NCBI GenBank assembly: GCA_028673005.1
Contig: CM054117.1
Coordinates: forward strand, 37,592,564 to 37,656,563
From: Tanypteryx hageni
Taxonomy: Eukaryota > Arthropoda > Insecta > Odonata > Petaluridae
Direction: 5' to 3'
Length of the DNA: 64,000 bases
This document shows positions 35,186-47,530 of this stretch, piece after piece (positions within the stretch are counted from its first letter, which is position 1; every line of letters begins with the position of its first letter). The notes beneath the pieces were generated by a model. It made no database searches, was not told where the DNA came from, and saw nothing but the letters and a program-made list of their open reading frames with translations. A program made the translations under genes and the position numbers.

Positions 35186-36783
35186 ATGAGCCTTGAATAA
35201 AAAACATCGAAAAATTATATTTAATTTTTTTAGCGTCTATTTTTAAATACGCATCAAAACGGTCCACAAATGTTTCTAAAACGAAAGTGAGAATTTGAGG
35301 TGACATATATTCAAAATAAATATTAATTGAAAGTGGTAATGCAACGGGTATGCCCTAGTAATAAAAATAATAAACAGAATTTTAAAAAAGTCGTGCACTC
35401 TGTCGTGTTAGATTATAACATTTCTATGTTATCATGAAGAAGAATCAAAGCTTAAGTAATGGAAATATACACGTAAACGAAGTTTTGAAAGAATTCAAAC
35501 GAAACCTTTTAAAAATGAAAAGAATGAATTGTTTTACTCCAAGTATTAACTTTAAAAAAATGTAAATGATTCAAGATCATAAATTCAATATTAGTTATCT
35601 TAAGTTATTCGTCAACAACAGTAATTATACATATACTGTCTAAATAATGTCGAAACCTTTCACCGCGTCACACGCAACATTCGAACAATCGCCATTTTTG
35701 TCCCGTTGCTAACGTCATGAGCAGAAAAGTTCGAAATTCGTCCACCTTATGAACGCACCTCCTCAGAAGCGGGATAAGGAAGCAAAGGCTTACCTGCGAA
35801 TAAAAAAGAAATACAAATATTATAACACAAACGTCAAATTCAGACATGCAATAATTTCGTCATAATGCATTTATTAAATATATATTGCAAATTACGCTAA
35901 AATTAGGAAGCTAGAAATTTTATCACATTTTGAGTACCTGAATTTCAAAAATGCTCATAATTAAGAAATTACAAAGTAACCGCAAGATGGATATATTTTG
36001 AGTGTCTTCGATTAATTCAGAAATAAAATATCGCATTTTCTGGCTCGGCCATTTTCGCCATATCGAGGGCCCCCTTCATCTTATGACGCAAAATTGCTAA
36101 AGCCGCTTAAAAAATATTGGTCCTTTCTGAAACGACAGAGCAACGACATACATTCGAAAACAAGACGACGAAATTTTATTTTCCCAATATGTTGTCAGAA
36201 TCTGATATTAGCTTTATCTCAATTACAGTAATACTTACAAAATTACTTACAACGCCTTACCTCATCTCAGCATCGATAAAACTCTTGCAAGTCATGCGCA
36301 GTGGCATTTTGTTTCTCCCTCCCCCGACCAGCAAGTTGGCTCGATTATCTTGTAGCACGTAAAAATCATCAGGGTACTAAAAAGGTATTGAGATAAACCA
36401 CCAGCAATCCGCCAATCCTATACCTGTACTAACCGCAACAAGCGTGATTTATTAAAAGATTGCATTCAATTCGCTGCACCTTCGATGACTCGCTGCACTC
36501 CACCTCTATACAAAACTATTACTATGACCGCTATTTACTTCTGCTTATTGATAAAGGAGTTTGCATTATCTTTTTTGGTTCTTTTATACAATATACCCGC
36601 CACTCTCAAAACCCAGCAAAAGTAAAAAGCAAATCAACAGATTGTTGTGTTCACAATAATGATAAACAAATTAAGAGTTTATTGATTGATCCCTTTTATC
36701 GAATGATATGAATTTTGTAAGATTGTGTCGTGTGATTAATAATGAACGAGCTGCACTGTAATTCTTACAAGATCAAGGATTTT
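35186..36783. other. Unassigned AT-rich sequence
   Basis: No gene was recognised. Frames of 81 and 83 codons at 36117-36362 and 36460-36711 have no family features. GCCATTTTT and AACGTCATG words near 35690-35725 resemble YY1 and CRE sites but are isolated. Confidence 0.4.
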
Positions 36784-37140
36784 GGTACTTACGTATTCTC
36801 CGCAGGTTGAGGTTGTTTTTATTTTCCAAACGGGTTGGGTGAAGTTTGTTTGATTGGTTTTCATTAAAAAGTTTTGATAGAGGAAAAACTATAAACGACG
36901 GGTTGGGTGAAGGTGGTTAGGTTTGTTTCCAAAAAAAGTTTTGATATAAGGGTACTTACGTAATGGAAATTTAACGAAGAAACCTAACCACCTTCACCCA
37001 ACCCGGTTGAAAAATAACTGTTTTCGAGATATATTTAGAAACAAAATGGAGGCTTAACCAATATATACCTCGAAAACAGTTATTTTCCAACCGGGTTGGG
37101 CGAAGGTGGTTAGGTTTCTTCGTCAAATTTCCATAAAAAA
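36784..37140. repeat. Local repeat cluster built on GGGTTGGGTGAAGGTGG
   Basis: The motif GGTTGGGTGAAG appears four times: about 36829, about 36901, inverted at about 36990 and at about 37094 (as GGTTGGGCGAAGG). GGTACTTACGTA occurs at about 36784 and 36952, suggesting a direct duplication of roughly 170 bp that later gained an inverted unit. The inverted part forms the hairpin listed next. It is not a telomeric TTAGG array despite the GGTTAGGTT words. Confidence 0.65.
36963..37134. repeat. Long hairpin: 72-bp stem, 28-base loop
   Basis: Arm 36963-37034 is the reverse complement of 37063-37134 with four mismatches in 72 bases and no gap. At each mismatch the left arm has A and the right arm C on the plus strand. 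A minus-strand RNA would therefore pair U with G at all four places and keep an unbroken stem. This could be a foldback insertion or the source of a hairpin RNA; no transcript evidence is available. Confidence 0.85.
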
Positions 37141-38198
37141 GTTTATTCTCATTTTAAAATAGATAGCACGCTTTAAATTCATTAAAGTGACAGTCAAGAT
37201 TCTTTCAAGATTTTTTCTCCTTTTATATAAATAACATACATTTTTCACAAATAATTTTAACGTTATATAATATTCTCAGTGAAAGCCAGAAGTCGTAGCA
37301 TTTGCTTCAATTGTGGTATAAAAAGCAGAAAAGCAGAAGTGTCTTTTCCGATTAATCATATTAACGGAAATGGAATTTAGGGAAATGTTAGTCAAAAATA
37401 TTTTATAACATCAATTAAAAGTATTAAATTTCCAACAATGGATTTTAAAGTCGTCCTAAACTTGTCACCTAACAGACTCCACTTTTCTTCAAATCTGAAG
37501 ACCACAAGCTTTTTATTTACAGCATCATCGATTACAAACTTGGCACCAATACCTACAAACGCAAAACCTCCGCCGCAGCGTACATAATGAAAAAATCCGA
37601 CCTTCACTGGAAAACCAATTAGCCTCGTTTGTATCCTTTGCGGTCGACAAATCGATGCTTTCCCTTAATCCAAGCTCATCCGCTTACGCATTACAATGCG
37701 TCCCGTGCACAACGGAACGCAGTCGACGTGGTCGGGTTCTTCAATATCCCCAGGGTGCGTTCAAAAGTAACACCAAAACACGGGACTTAAATAAAAAATA
37801 ATCACGACTAGTTACCTAACTCATCAAAATGCTACATGACTAAGCTCGGGGAAAAGGTTCGTGCAGCCGAAAGAACGTTTAAGAGGACGATAACATCGCA
37901 ATCACCTCGGAAGAAAACACGATTGGACACCAGGAGGCATGGACGGCGAAAGGCCTTTTAAAAAGCGGGCTCGAGAAAAGAGCATCTTCGGTGTAACGAA
38001 AGATCCGTCAAGGGCACTCGAATACACACGACCTTCGACATGTGGAAAATGTTTTTTTCTTGCGCCTCCGAATATCCCTCCAAGGATGAGAAATCTCACG
38101 AACCGCGCCGAATTTCTCACGCAAGTTTTAAACGCCGCATACTGAAAACTGCCACCCCGCACGCATACGCACTAAATTAAGCCCTGATAAACTCAAAC
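37135..38198. other. Unassigned sequence
   Basis: No gene was recognised. Frames of 68 to 86 codons overlap on opposite strands at 37902-38162 without family features. Confidence 0.4.
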
Positions 38199-38260
38199 CA
38201 GTGGTCTTCAACATTTTTTTATTGACCCCTTTAAGCATTTTTAAAATTGTCGGGTACCCC
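38199..38260 (+). mobile_element. Possible left end of a hAT-type element
   Basis: CAGTGGTCTTCAACATTTTT followed by ATTGACCCCTTTAAG resembles the left terminus of hAT elements (CAGTGGTTCTCAACC followed by T-rich and then CCCC). No matching right end was found in the next 700 bases before the dispersed repeat copy C. Confidence 0.3.
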
Positions 38261-38634
38261 TGGCGCATTTTAAAGTGTTAATAAAACGAAACAAGATGAT
38301 CCAAACGTAACTTATGATGCCTACTTTCATACTTAAATTAAATATGGTGCAGCAATTACTTATATTGGCTTTGATAGTTTTAAAGTCGCCGCGGATGAGT
38401 TGCTCTTTGTGTTCCCAAATTTCATCATTTAGCGTTATCAAATATTAGAAATACTTTCGAACGGAATGCTAAACTGATAACGCGTATTTGTACACCCGTG
38501 CATGTAATAGACTATACCGAATCCGAGTCCAACAATAGCAGTGGCAATAGCAACACAACAACGAGTGATAAAAACTGCCAAGACACCAGTATTTATGCGA
38601 AATTCGAAGAAGTACTATCGATAACCAAAGTTCC

Positions 38635-38896
38635 ACGATAAAAATTAGAATCTCCATTCCTTTCCTCAGAGAATAGTACAAATCCCGCTTCGATATTACA
38701 ATTCTAAGATATTTTAATGTGCAAGAGAAAATTACTCTGCACGATGGATTTCAGATTTCCAATTCAAATCAAATGGGCAGGACAGTTCCTGGGATCGAAC
38801 CCAGGACTTTTAATCTTCGCAGCTTCGGGAGCTCGGCCCCAGTAGCAAGAGATTCCCACCAAGTGCATTAAAAATCGGTCCAATGGTTCAAAAGTT
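38635..38896 (-). repeat. Dispersed repeat copy C with a clear tRNA-like T-arm
   Basis: On the minus strand it starts with AACTTTTGAACCATTGGACCG, passes a T-arm-like hairpin CCTGGGTTCGATCCCAGG (around 38788-38805, a five-base stem with a GGTTCGATCCC B-box) and continues into the body shared with copies A and B, ending at about 38635. The best preserved tRNA-like part of the family is here. It lacks the last 490 bases of copies A and B. Confidence 0.7.
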
Positions 38897-41800
38897 AATA
38901 GGAGAGACAGGAAGACTCCACGAAGAAACTATAAGTCTATTTGCGTTCTGGAAAGTATGCTTAAAAACGCACTGCGATACATGAACGATGATTATAAGTA
39001 GATGAAAATAAATAAAAACCGACTGGATAAATTTCCATTTTTATATAATTAGCAACCGTGCACAACTTCCCACGTGAGAAAATATCTACCGATCTCTCAG
39101 TAGCTCAGTAGTCTTAATGGAAAAGACGCGCGAAAATAGTGAAATAATCATCCATCAGCAAAATAGAGCGCAAAACAACAGTGGCCTTAAAATCGTAACC
39201 TTTTGATCCCGAAATCATGCACGTAAGCTGAACGAGAAAATTTATTATCTTTAATATTCTCGCTTTCCCCTTTAAATCTCTGCACGTATCTCCAGGGTTA
39301 AGCGTGTCCCCAGTTGAAAACCTCTGCTCTAAACTCTCTCAATAGACATCACGCACTTTCTCTGGGACGCCATAACCGCGGTCCGAAACGGCGTGTTCTC
39401 CAGAAACGCGTTTATTATTAATCGGTCGAAGGATCGTTTCACGAAAGCCACGGCCAACTGGCAAGATAGAGTGGTGATGATGATAGCTAGGCGAGCTGTT
39501 TAATGCGTGCTCGGCGGGATAGCATGGACGAACGAGTCAATCCCGAAGAGTGAGTTATGGTGCATCGGCGATCGTAACAAACGGAACGAAATGCGCCTCG
39601 CCATCGATCTTGCAACGATAATGAAAACGTAGATTTTCAAAATGATCTCGTCTTCGGGACATATTCCGTGCCGAGAAGCAACATACGATGCGCGGAAATT
39701 TTCCTCACCGCCTTATAATACTCCCGAGTATGATTGATTGCTTTTTGAAGGCGTTAACACGAAACACACCATCACGCCGCCTCGATTCCCAACTTCCGTT
39801 AACGAATAGCAAACATGGGAAATCAGGAATATAAAACCCAGTTTGCGGGTCCGGAATTAGAAATTCGCAGAAAATGACACCTTGTTGTTTAAATAATGGC
39901 ACAAAACATAAGACGGATTGTTCCTATTAAGAATCACAGTCATTGGTATCGAAGATCGGCTAATTACCACCGAAGAAGGCAATTTTAAATCCACCTGCGG
40001 TTTTCTGGATATAGAAATTACCTGGATAATTTAGTTAACCTAAGTCAAGATGTACTTAATTAATTATTTTCTAATTCCCCTTGTCGGACTATCGCCAGAG
40101 AAGAAACTAAAAGCGAGAAATTAACCAGATATGCCCAAATTAATATAGGGATATATTTCGCCCGATGGCGAATGTATGATATCTAATGTATCCACCTGAT
40201 GAAAAACTCGCCAAACTCTTCCGTTTCATGCATACTATATATATTACGTCTAAGATATATCGCGCGATGCACACCTTCTCCACAATGCCACAACTTCTCA
40301 TTAACTCTTTAAATCACAAATTGTTTTTAAATTAGAAAATTGGAACTTGAGCATGAAATAATTAAATTTATATAGATTTAGGTATGAAGGAAAAGCCGAT
40401 ACATTTTGTATTAAATTATGTAGAAAATCTCTGCAAAAGTAGTAACTGATCGACTTAATGTCCATTGTAGAAAGCAAAGCGAGTGAGAAGTTCAATTCTG
40501 GGTAAAAATAACCTACATTGTGATAACATATCTTCAACACGGAATTTTTCAGCTAGATTAAAAACTCGATTCAATTCGACTAAGCATTCCATGTAGCCAC
40601 GGTGAGGGCAATCAGATCCCGGATCATCCAAAGTATAGATATTCTTGAACGGACGCCCTCAGACTTCCGCCGTCGGCCGCAACGGAAGACGAATAGTCGA
40701 GGTCTTACGCGGCACGTCGCGCTAACATAAACAACTCGGCGGGAAGCCTTAACGTGCTCGCAGCGTCAAAGAGATTGAAATCACAAGTGTCCACCGCTAG
40801 AGAGGTGCAATAGGGCGTTGGAGAGGCGCTTCTACACAATCTATATAATCATCAACCCTTTACGCTCCGGATCCGGAACCAGGAAAAAAGTTAAGAGGTC
40901 ACGTGTCATTCCTCCTTAGCGCAAGTGCCGGATGTTTAAACTAACGGTCCCGTGTCTCTCCTTCCCTTCTCTCTCCGCTTTTTTTAAGCGTTTCAGAAAC
41001 TTTAAACGGCGGTTCCCATCGAAAGGCCCAACCTCGACTTTTTTCATTTGTATACTGGAATACTAAACGGCGACGGAGGAAGGAGGTCCTCGCGAGAAAA
41101 TAAGCGGTTGAGACAGCGACACAAATAGCAGGATGACCCCGAGAAGACTTGAAACATTCTGCGTGCGCAAACGAAAGAGGGGAAGGATTGCAAGGATATC
41201 GAAGATGCTTACTAATGCCAAAAAACATTTCATTTGTTTAATCAATATATTTTATTTACTACTCCGCCGACTTTCACGTGAGAGAAACTATTATTTCCCA
41301 TTAAATTTATAAGCTATATAAAACCCTCGATAATTCTTAGGCCGATAATTACATCACAAGGCCTCTTAATAATTAAATAAAAGATTTAATCTAATAGTAA
41401 TAACCACGGTCTTGGCTATTTTACTAGTGCCGGTGAAACCAACACTACCTTGCAAGTCACAAATATAGCATAACCTCATAAAATACTATCGGTGAGCACT
41501 CAATCCATACCTCACACGCGGGCATCCCTCGGGAAAATTCCGAACGCGACCTTTGTTCGTGAGAAAATCCTGTTTTGACCAACCAACAAAATGGAGGTCA
41601 ATCAATTAGAGGAGAGAATCTTCACGGGTTGCCTTGGCCTTCGGGAACTAACTCTCTCTCTAAATCCCTCCTTCCATCCAACCGTAGTATCCAGCCAGAC
41701 CCCAAACCCGCTCTCCTGTTTCCGACAGCTCCCACCATCCACCTGTGCCCCCGATGGTTCCTTCCACGAGATCCGTGACACCTGTTGCCATGGCCGCAGA

Positions 41801-44512
41801 AAAGCCACCGATGGTGCAAATGCTCCCGACGCTTCGGTAAGGGAGAGGTCGAATTGAAAGGGTCGTCGAACCATTAATAACGGAGGAAAGACTAATTCGG
41901 CGCAGATGCAAATCTAACGAAGGCCGCAGGAAACAAGCGAGAAATTCCTTGAAGCTCAGGTTGAACGATAGCCTAACGAATAAATTTGGCACGGGATTTG
42001 AAAGGAGAATGAAATACCGATTGAAGTTTTCCGTATCTTATGACAGTGAAATGCGTTCGTAAAAAACAACATAATAAAGTGGCACTAAACTATCTAAACT
42101 TGATAGCATTAGAAAGCGTCAAATAAAAAAATAGATTAATGTATAAACTACAAAGGAGTGTCAACCAGAAATCATCAACTATGCTGTTATTTCTAAACAA
42201 TTTAATTGATTCTCTTTAACAAAAATGCATTTAATATCCTGCATACAAAACTCAAGCAAAGTGAAACTTAACACCGTCTTGTTATATTAATAGAGCAATA
42301 GATCGATCGTAAAAACATGACTACAGCGCAAAGTGGTCGAGTGAGCAGATGAGTTTTTGTCACGTAAGAATTGACTTTCATGGCTCGTTGAGTGAAGGCT
42401 CCATAAAACCTTAAGTAATGGCAGTTGATATACGGAACAGTAATAGCCAACTGATTCCGATGACGGAGAGAAATTCCATTATTGAATTTCGGTAGAACTA
42501 TAAATTTAATAAGAGAGAAAGTGGAATTCAGAAAATATCTCTAAATGAAAAACTAAAGAATGCAATTTGATAGCGCAGAGACTAAGTTGTATTTTGGAAG
42601 TATGTAATTACCAATATCATGCAGATGAAGAAACGCATAAGGTGATCAATATATGAATGGACTCTTCATAATAATTCTTAAGGTAAAGCAACATGTGCAC
42701 AAATGCACGATTTAAATATAAATCTATTTGATTTCGATTTCGATAAAAACCTAAGAATCGTTATTCATACCCTGCTAGATTATAAAAAGGGGTTGCTTTC
42801 ACGTAAATGACTTTCTTTTGCAAAAAATGTCCTCAATAAGCTTAAAAAATTCATCAATTTTAATATCTGAATCTGACTTCATTGACATAAAATCAATGAA
42901 TAATTGAATCTTATATTATATTACCGTAATCGGCGGTGAACATTTTGGCATGTTTTTATTGGTTGACAGGCCAGCCAATCAGAGATCGGGACGTTATTGT
43001 TTATATACCTTGGTTACATTATATGTTTACATACAAAGAACGATTAATTTTACGTGTTCTTATTTGAAAGATTAATAAAACAATACATTCATAACCCGCC
43101 AGAACTTTTATTGTAGCAACAACTATAAACAAACTATTACTGTCATTCGTAGCAACGAGTATAAACAAAGTACGATTTATTTAGTTAGCATTAGTAAGAA
43201 CGATTATCTATATTCGTATTTATGAGAACTTCTATATAAGGTATGCATTTTCGTTTAATTTTTATTTTTCTCTTCCGTAATGTTTAATTTTTTCTAATAT
43301 CCGTCTGTTGCTAGTTTATCTCTTCTGGCATTTCTCGATAAAACTAAGGGCTCATCAAATCGGCAAACACATACATAGTATCTTTTTATAGTAAATGCCA
43401 ACTAATGGGGATAATAACATGTTTCATATTTGCAATTTAGTATTCATTAGAAAAGAGAGAGATTGAATAGAATAGAACGAAATCGGACTTCACAACATAC
43501 CGCCTCCATTCGTTCAAAAATATGTTTTAAATACTAAAAGTTTGTTTGGTGAAGAGAAATTCTGACCTAAGTTAAGACGAGTTTTTATTTATGAAATGGC
43601 AACTTCCCTTAAAACCATTATATAATTATTCCTGCAAGATTCACTTTGAAAGATTTTTACTCCGAACAAGTTATTTAAACTTTATAAATTAATTTGAGGA
43701 TTTTTAATTGCACAATGTTATGCTGTGTGTAAAATAAATTGAAGTCTTTAAAAATAAAAAAGGTACTTTTCGACAGGGTGAAACATCTAATACTAAGATA
43801 TACGGTTTAACAGGAAGCTTTTCCGTAATTTACGATTTAAATGGATGTGAAAATACATTACATTTTATTTCAATAATTCTACCTTGAAGTTATTTTGTAT
43901 TAATCTATACATCTAAATTTGTCATCTTATTAAATAATTTGCTTATATTCCTTAATCTTTGTGAATTAATTGCAACCTCTAAATTTCGTTTGGAATTATA
44001 GTTAGCTGATGATTTATTGTAAAATAAATGTTTTTTTAAAAAGACGACAATATTTTTTGCTATAAGTGACCAAATGAAAACTTATACATGCGAATCATGT
44101 ATCAGGCTCTCTAGTATTTGTTTATTTTCGTTGCCGTCGGATTGTATCGTAACCAAAGTATTGTTTAAACTTCAAACAGCGTAGAAGTTTCTTGATTATG
44201 TCGACGAATGCGACGCGAAATTATAATCCAAGTTAATCATACGTATTTACACGAAACTGGCAACAATGCAAACCATCTTGACGACGATAGATTTCGGCGT
44301 AAAAATACGTCAAATTTTCACGTTAAAAACGAATCTGTGGACCGATTCGATGCGTACTCAAAAATCGACGGTTGGAAAATGAAATTTGGTTCTTTCAGTT
44401 CTTTGTTTCAAGTCCCGAATTTTTACTATGATTCTTAAATAACTTTAATATTCAAATGATTAATATGCTACGCAAACACCCGCGTTTATCAGTTGGAGAA
44501 AATAAACGCTCC
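38897..44512. other. Unassigned sequence
   Basis: No gene was recognised. Sequence at 39300-39650 and 40600-41230 is CpG-containing; 41560-41880 has overlapping frames of 65 to 110 codons on both strands with no family features. Near 42958-42979 an ATTGG and a CCAAT word face each other. At 43114-43170 the phrase GTAGCAAC then TATAAACAAA occurs twice, 35 bases apart. The rest is AT-rich. Confidence 0.45.
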
Positions 44513-44580
44513 TGGAATCAAACCGTTGACCTTATGATAGACGATTACTTGCTTATAAAGTGCAAGAGGTAGGCATCGTG
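44513..44580 (-). repeat. Possible tRNA-like SINE head
   Basis: The minus strand has GGTTTGATTCC (44524-44514), 10 of 11 to the polymerase III B-box, preceded by TAAGCAAGTAATCGTC at about the spacing of a tRNA anticodon region. The A-box is poor and no second copy was recognised, so this may be a decayed SINE or chance. Confidence 0.3.
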
Positions 44581-45339
44581 AAAATATCGAAGAAGTCGTA
44601 CCAACCGTTTTCTAGTTATTTCACTAAATGCTTCCCAGAAAGGGGAGCGTTCCAGACAAGTATACAAACAAACAGATCAAGACTATTATCATCAAGGATA
44701 CAAATTCATATTTTATAAATTGCTCCTTCAAGGAGGAAACGAAGACATGTACATCCGATTACATTAAATTTTACCATTGTTCAGCCCTGTCGACTGCAAT
44801 AAATAATGACAAATGATATCAATGTTACATGAACCGTGACTATACACATGGACGCATGTTTGCTTATCAAGGTACCTCTAGGGAAAACAGAACTCCTTTC
44901 TCATGAGATTCGGTCTCATGCGAATACTGACTACCTCCACAACCTGATTGCGTGTCTGTCCCTGGCGAGTAGTTACTCCCCCCAAACCGAGTGCGTGCCT
45001 GAATTATTTCCCTGGTGAGGAGTACGACTACTTGCGGATAAACAGGATTCGCGCAGATGCGGCGACTTTATCACTGTTTTTATATGAAACAACAAAAAGT
45101 TACCATTAACATGTACAGGAAAATGTCAGCAAAAGGAAATTAACAAGACGTCCTATACCACGGAATATCACACTAGCGTGTACAGCATAAAAGGAAAGTA
45201 AACCGCCGTTGAATTTTACTTAGTGCACCTGCGAGATCCTTTTATTTTTTTCGATTAAAAAATCACGAAAACGGCTGAGAGGCATTGTGAATCGTGACCC
45301 CGTTTTTGGCCCACCACCTTAGGCTTCCCACAGAAAGGT
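44581..45339. other. Unassigned sequence
   Basis: Two frames of about 60 codons (44628-44816 and 44836-45018) have no recognisable features. Right of it begins the 3' end of the CR1/L2-like element. Confidence 0.4.
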
Positions 45340-45415
45340 GTCTTCTACATCTACATTTTACCCTGCAATTCACCTAATTGGTGGGTGGCAGGGGGTGCAA
45401 TGCACCATAACCTAC

Positions 45416-45865
45416 CTAAAGATTGTCTATCGTAGGTTGAAATTTTCTATTGTGATCTCTTGTTGTCCTCGGAAAGAACGAGCCTAGATAACGCTCCGTC
45501 CTACAATCGATCTCACGTATCTTATCGTCACGGTCGTTTCTACCTATATACGTTGGTTCCTCAATTATTCCTACAACCTCGTCTTTTAGACATTCCGATC
45601 TATATTTCTCCAGAAGCCGCAACCTTGAGTTCAATCTACGATCCTCCAGTGGTACACAGTTCAAATCCCTCAATAATGAGGTGCCGCTCTCCTTATGTTC
45701 GTACTTTTGTTTAACGAATCTAGCTGCTCTGCGCCGCACTTTTTCTAATTGAATTATATGCCCCTTCTCGCACGGATCCCATATGCAAGAGGCGTAATGC
45801 ACTTGTGGTCTAACCAGTGATAAGTAACATTTTTCACTTATTTTTCTGTAGTGTTCCGTACTATT
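45416..45865 (-). pseudogene. C-terminal part of the CR1/L2-like reverse transcriptase
   Basis: This is an open stretch continuing in line with the catalytic core after a stop at 45868-45866. It holds HYASCIWDP, the basic ARFVKQKY, LEDRRLNSRLRLLEKY and FFPRTTRDHNRKF, and ends at the natural-looking stop near 45416. The same last 40 residues are recognisable in the 57.7-kb copy (KIREIDCRTERY then FFPRTIREHNRK), which supports this as the true protein end. Confidence 0.8.
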
Positions 45866-47530
45866 CTACTTATGAAAGCCAGTTATTTGTTGGCCGCGCC
45901 TATAACTCGACGAATGTGCATGTCCCATGAAAGATCTCGACAAATATTTTACATACTCGGCTGCTTTAATATTTATTCCATCTATTTTATACTCGAAACC
46001 TGCTTCTATGTTCTTAATTTTCCAGAATGTAACTGCGGCACATTTAGTGTAATTAATTTCAATTTGCCATTCTTTGCACCACGCTGAAATGGCTATTAAG
46101 TCTTCACGCAACGACTGGTGGTCCTCCTGGTTGTTTATTTCTTTATATAGAACAGTATCATCGGCAAAAAGTCTAATTTTACTAAAAACTACTTGGCAGA
46201 TATCATTAACATACATTAGGAAAAGTAGAGGGCCCAATACACTTCCCTGAGGAACACCCGACGCAACTTTAACGGGGGGTGAGTATTTCCCATCGATGAC
46301 AACTGTTCTCTATTCGAGAGGAAGTCTCTCACCCAACTGACAATTTTGGGATTGATACCATATTGTCCTAACTTTGCAATTAATTTCTTATGATATACTT
46401 TATCAAACGCCTTCCTGCAGTCAATCGACCTGAGATTTTTCTCTCCGCATCGCAACAAATAATCCACGAACAGGCCGAGCTGCGATTCGCATGATCTACC
46501 TCTCCGGAATCTGTGCTGGCATCCGCTAAGCAATAAGTGACTATCTAAATAGCGCATTATAGAACTAAAGATTATGTGCTCAAGTATCTTGCATGATAAT
46601 GAAGTTAAGGAAATTGGCCTATAATTTTCGGGGTTCTCTTTGTCGCCGCCCTTATGGATGGGCGTAACGAGGAACGACACCTTCCGTAATGGATTTCTCG
46701 AATATAATTTTCAAATACGGCGCGATTTCATAAGCTAACTCATTCAATACTCGCGCGGGTATTTCCTCCGTTCCAGGAGATTTATTTGGTTTAATTGAAT
46801 GAAGTTGGAGCGCAATACCATTATCGGAAAATATCAAATCTTCCATCGAGTCGCCCTGATGCATAGGAATAGGGGTTTCACATTCACCGTCATTAGGAGT
46901 AAAAGCTTTCTGAAAGTGTTCATTTAATAGGTTTGCTTTCTCCGCACTATCGTGAAGTACATTTCCCGTTTCCGATCTCAGTGACGCAATAGTGGGGCCT
47001 CTACCTTGGACTTCTCTGACGTAAGACCAAAATGCTTTCGGGTTCTCTTTCAAGTTATCCTGTAAAACCTTCTTTTTATAATTGTTAAACGCATTACGCA
47101 TTGACACCCTGGCTATGGAGCGCGCCTCCTTGTATTGCTGCCTTAAGGTTGCAATCTGTTCGACCGTAGGTGTTGAGGATGTGTTATTTACGCTAGAGTG
47201 GAGTTTTCTTTGCTGTCGAAGAGCGCTCCTAACTTCCTGGTTCTACTATCTAGGTTCGGCATTTTCACGCTTCAGTTTGCTTGGAATAAATTTATCTGTG
47301 TACTCTCTCATCATATCTCTGAACATGCACCAGGATTCTTCCGCGTCTGCAATGTCTGTTACCTCGCAGGAATTAGTATATTTATTTTGCAAAAAAGACC
47401 TAAATCTTGTGAAATACATAAAACTTTCTTTTAGCCTTAACCTGTCTCTCAATGTTGAGCTGAAACTCCACGTATCGCTTATTCCCTCAGTAACAGATAT
47501 TCATCTGCTCAGGAAGACTAGTAGCCAATA
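45866..47530 (-). pseudogene. Reverse transcriptase core and preceding region, CR1/L2-like, broken
   Basis: The region ahead of the core (47452-46652) has a stop at 47248-47246 after ENAEPR. The core begins in frame 46680-46216 with VTPIHKGGDKENPENYRPISLTS and KAFDKVYH, then loses frame near a run of C (about 46274-46280 on the plus strand G run) and continues in another frame with KVASGVPQGSVLGPLLF and FADDTVLY, ending at 45866. Around the first catalytic Asp the sequence is RSIDCRKAFDKV, shorter than the usual DIVLLDFSKAFDKV form, implying a small deletion. The product could not be active. Confidence 0.8.

Larger units (their letters stand above)
45340..47530 (-). mobile_element. CR1/L2-like non-LTR retrotransposon, 5'-truncated
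   Basis: Read on the minus strand: a region ahead of the reverse transcriptase (KENPKAFWSYVRE, NKSPGTEEIPARVL), the reverse transcriptase core (NYRPISLTS, KAFDKVYH, GVPQGSVLGPLLFLMYVND, FADDTVLY) and a C-terminal region (HYASCIWDP, LEKVRRRAARFV, LEDRRLNSRLRLL, FFPRTTRDHN). These C-terminal words are those of the CR1/L2 group of invertebrate LINEs and are unlike the Jockey-like copies. No endonuclease was found, so the 5' part is missing. The 3' end has GCACCCCCTGCCACCCACCAA then an ATGTAGATGTAGA run. The same end occurs at 57700-57912. Confidence 0.85.

Noticed and set aside
36963..37134. Telomere-like GGTTAGGTT words
   Set aside because: They occur as isolated parts of the hairpin motif, not as a tandem TTAGG array.
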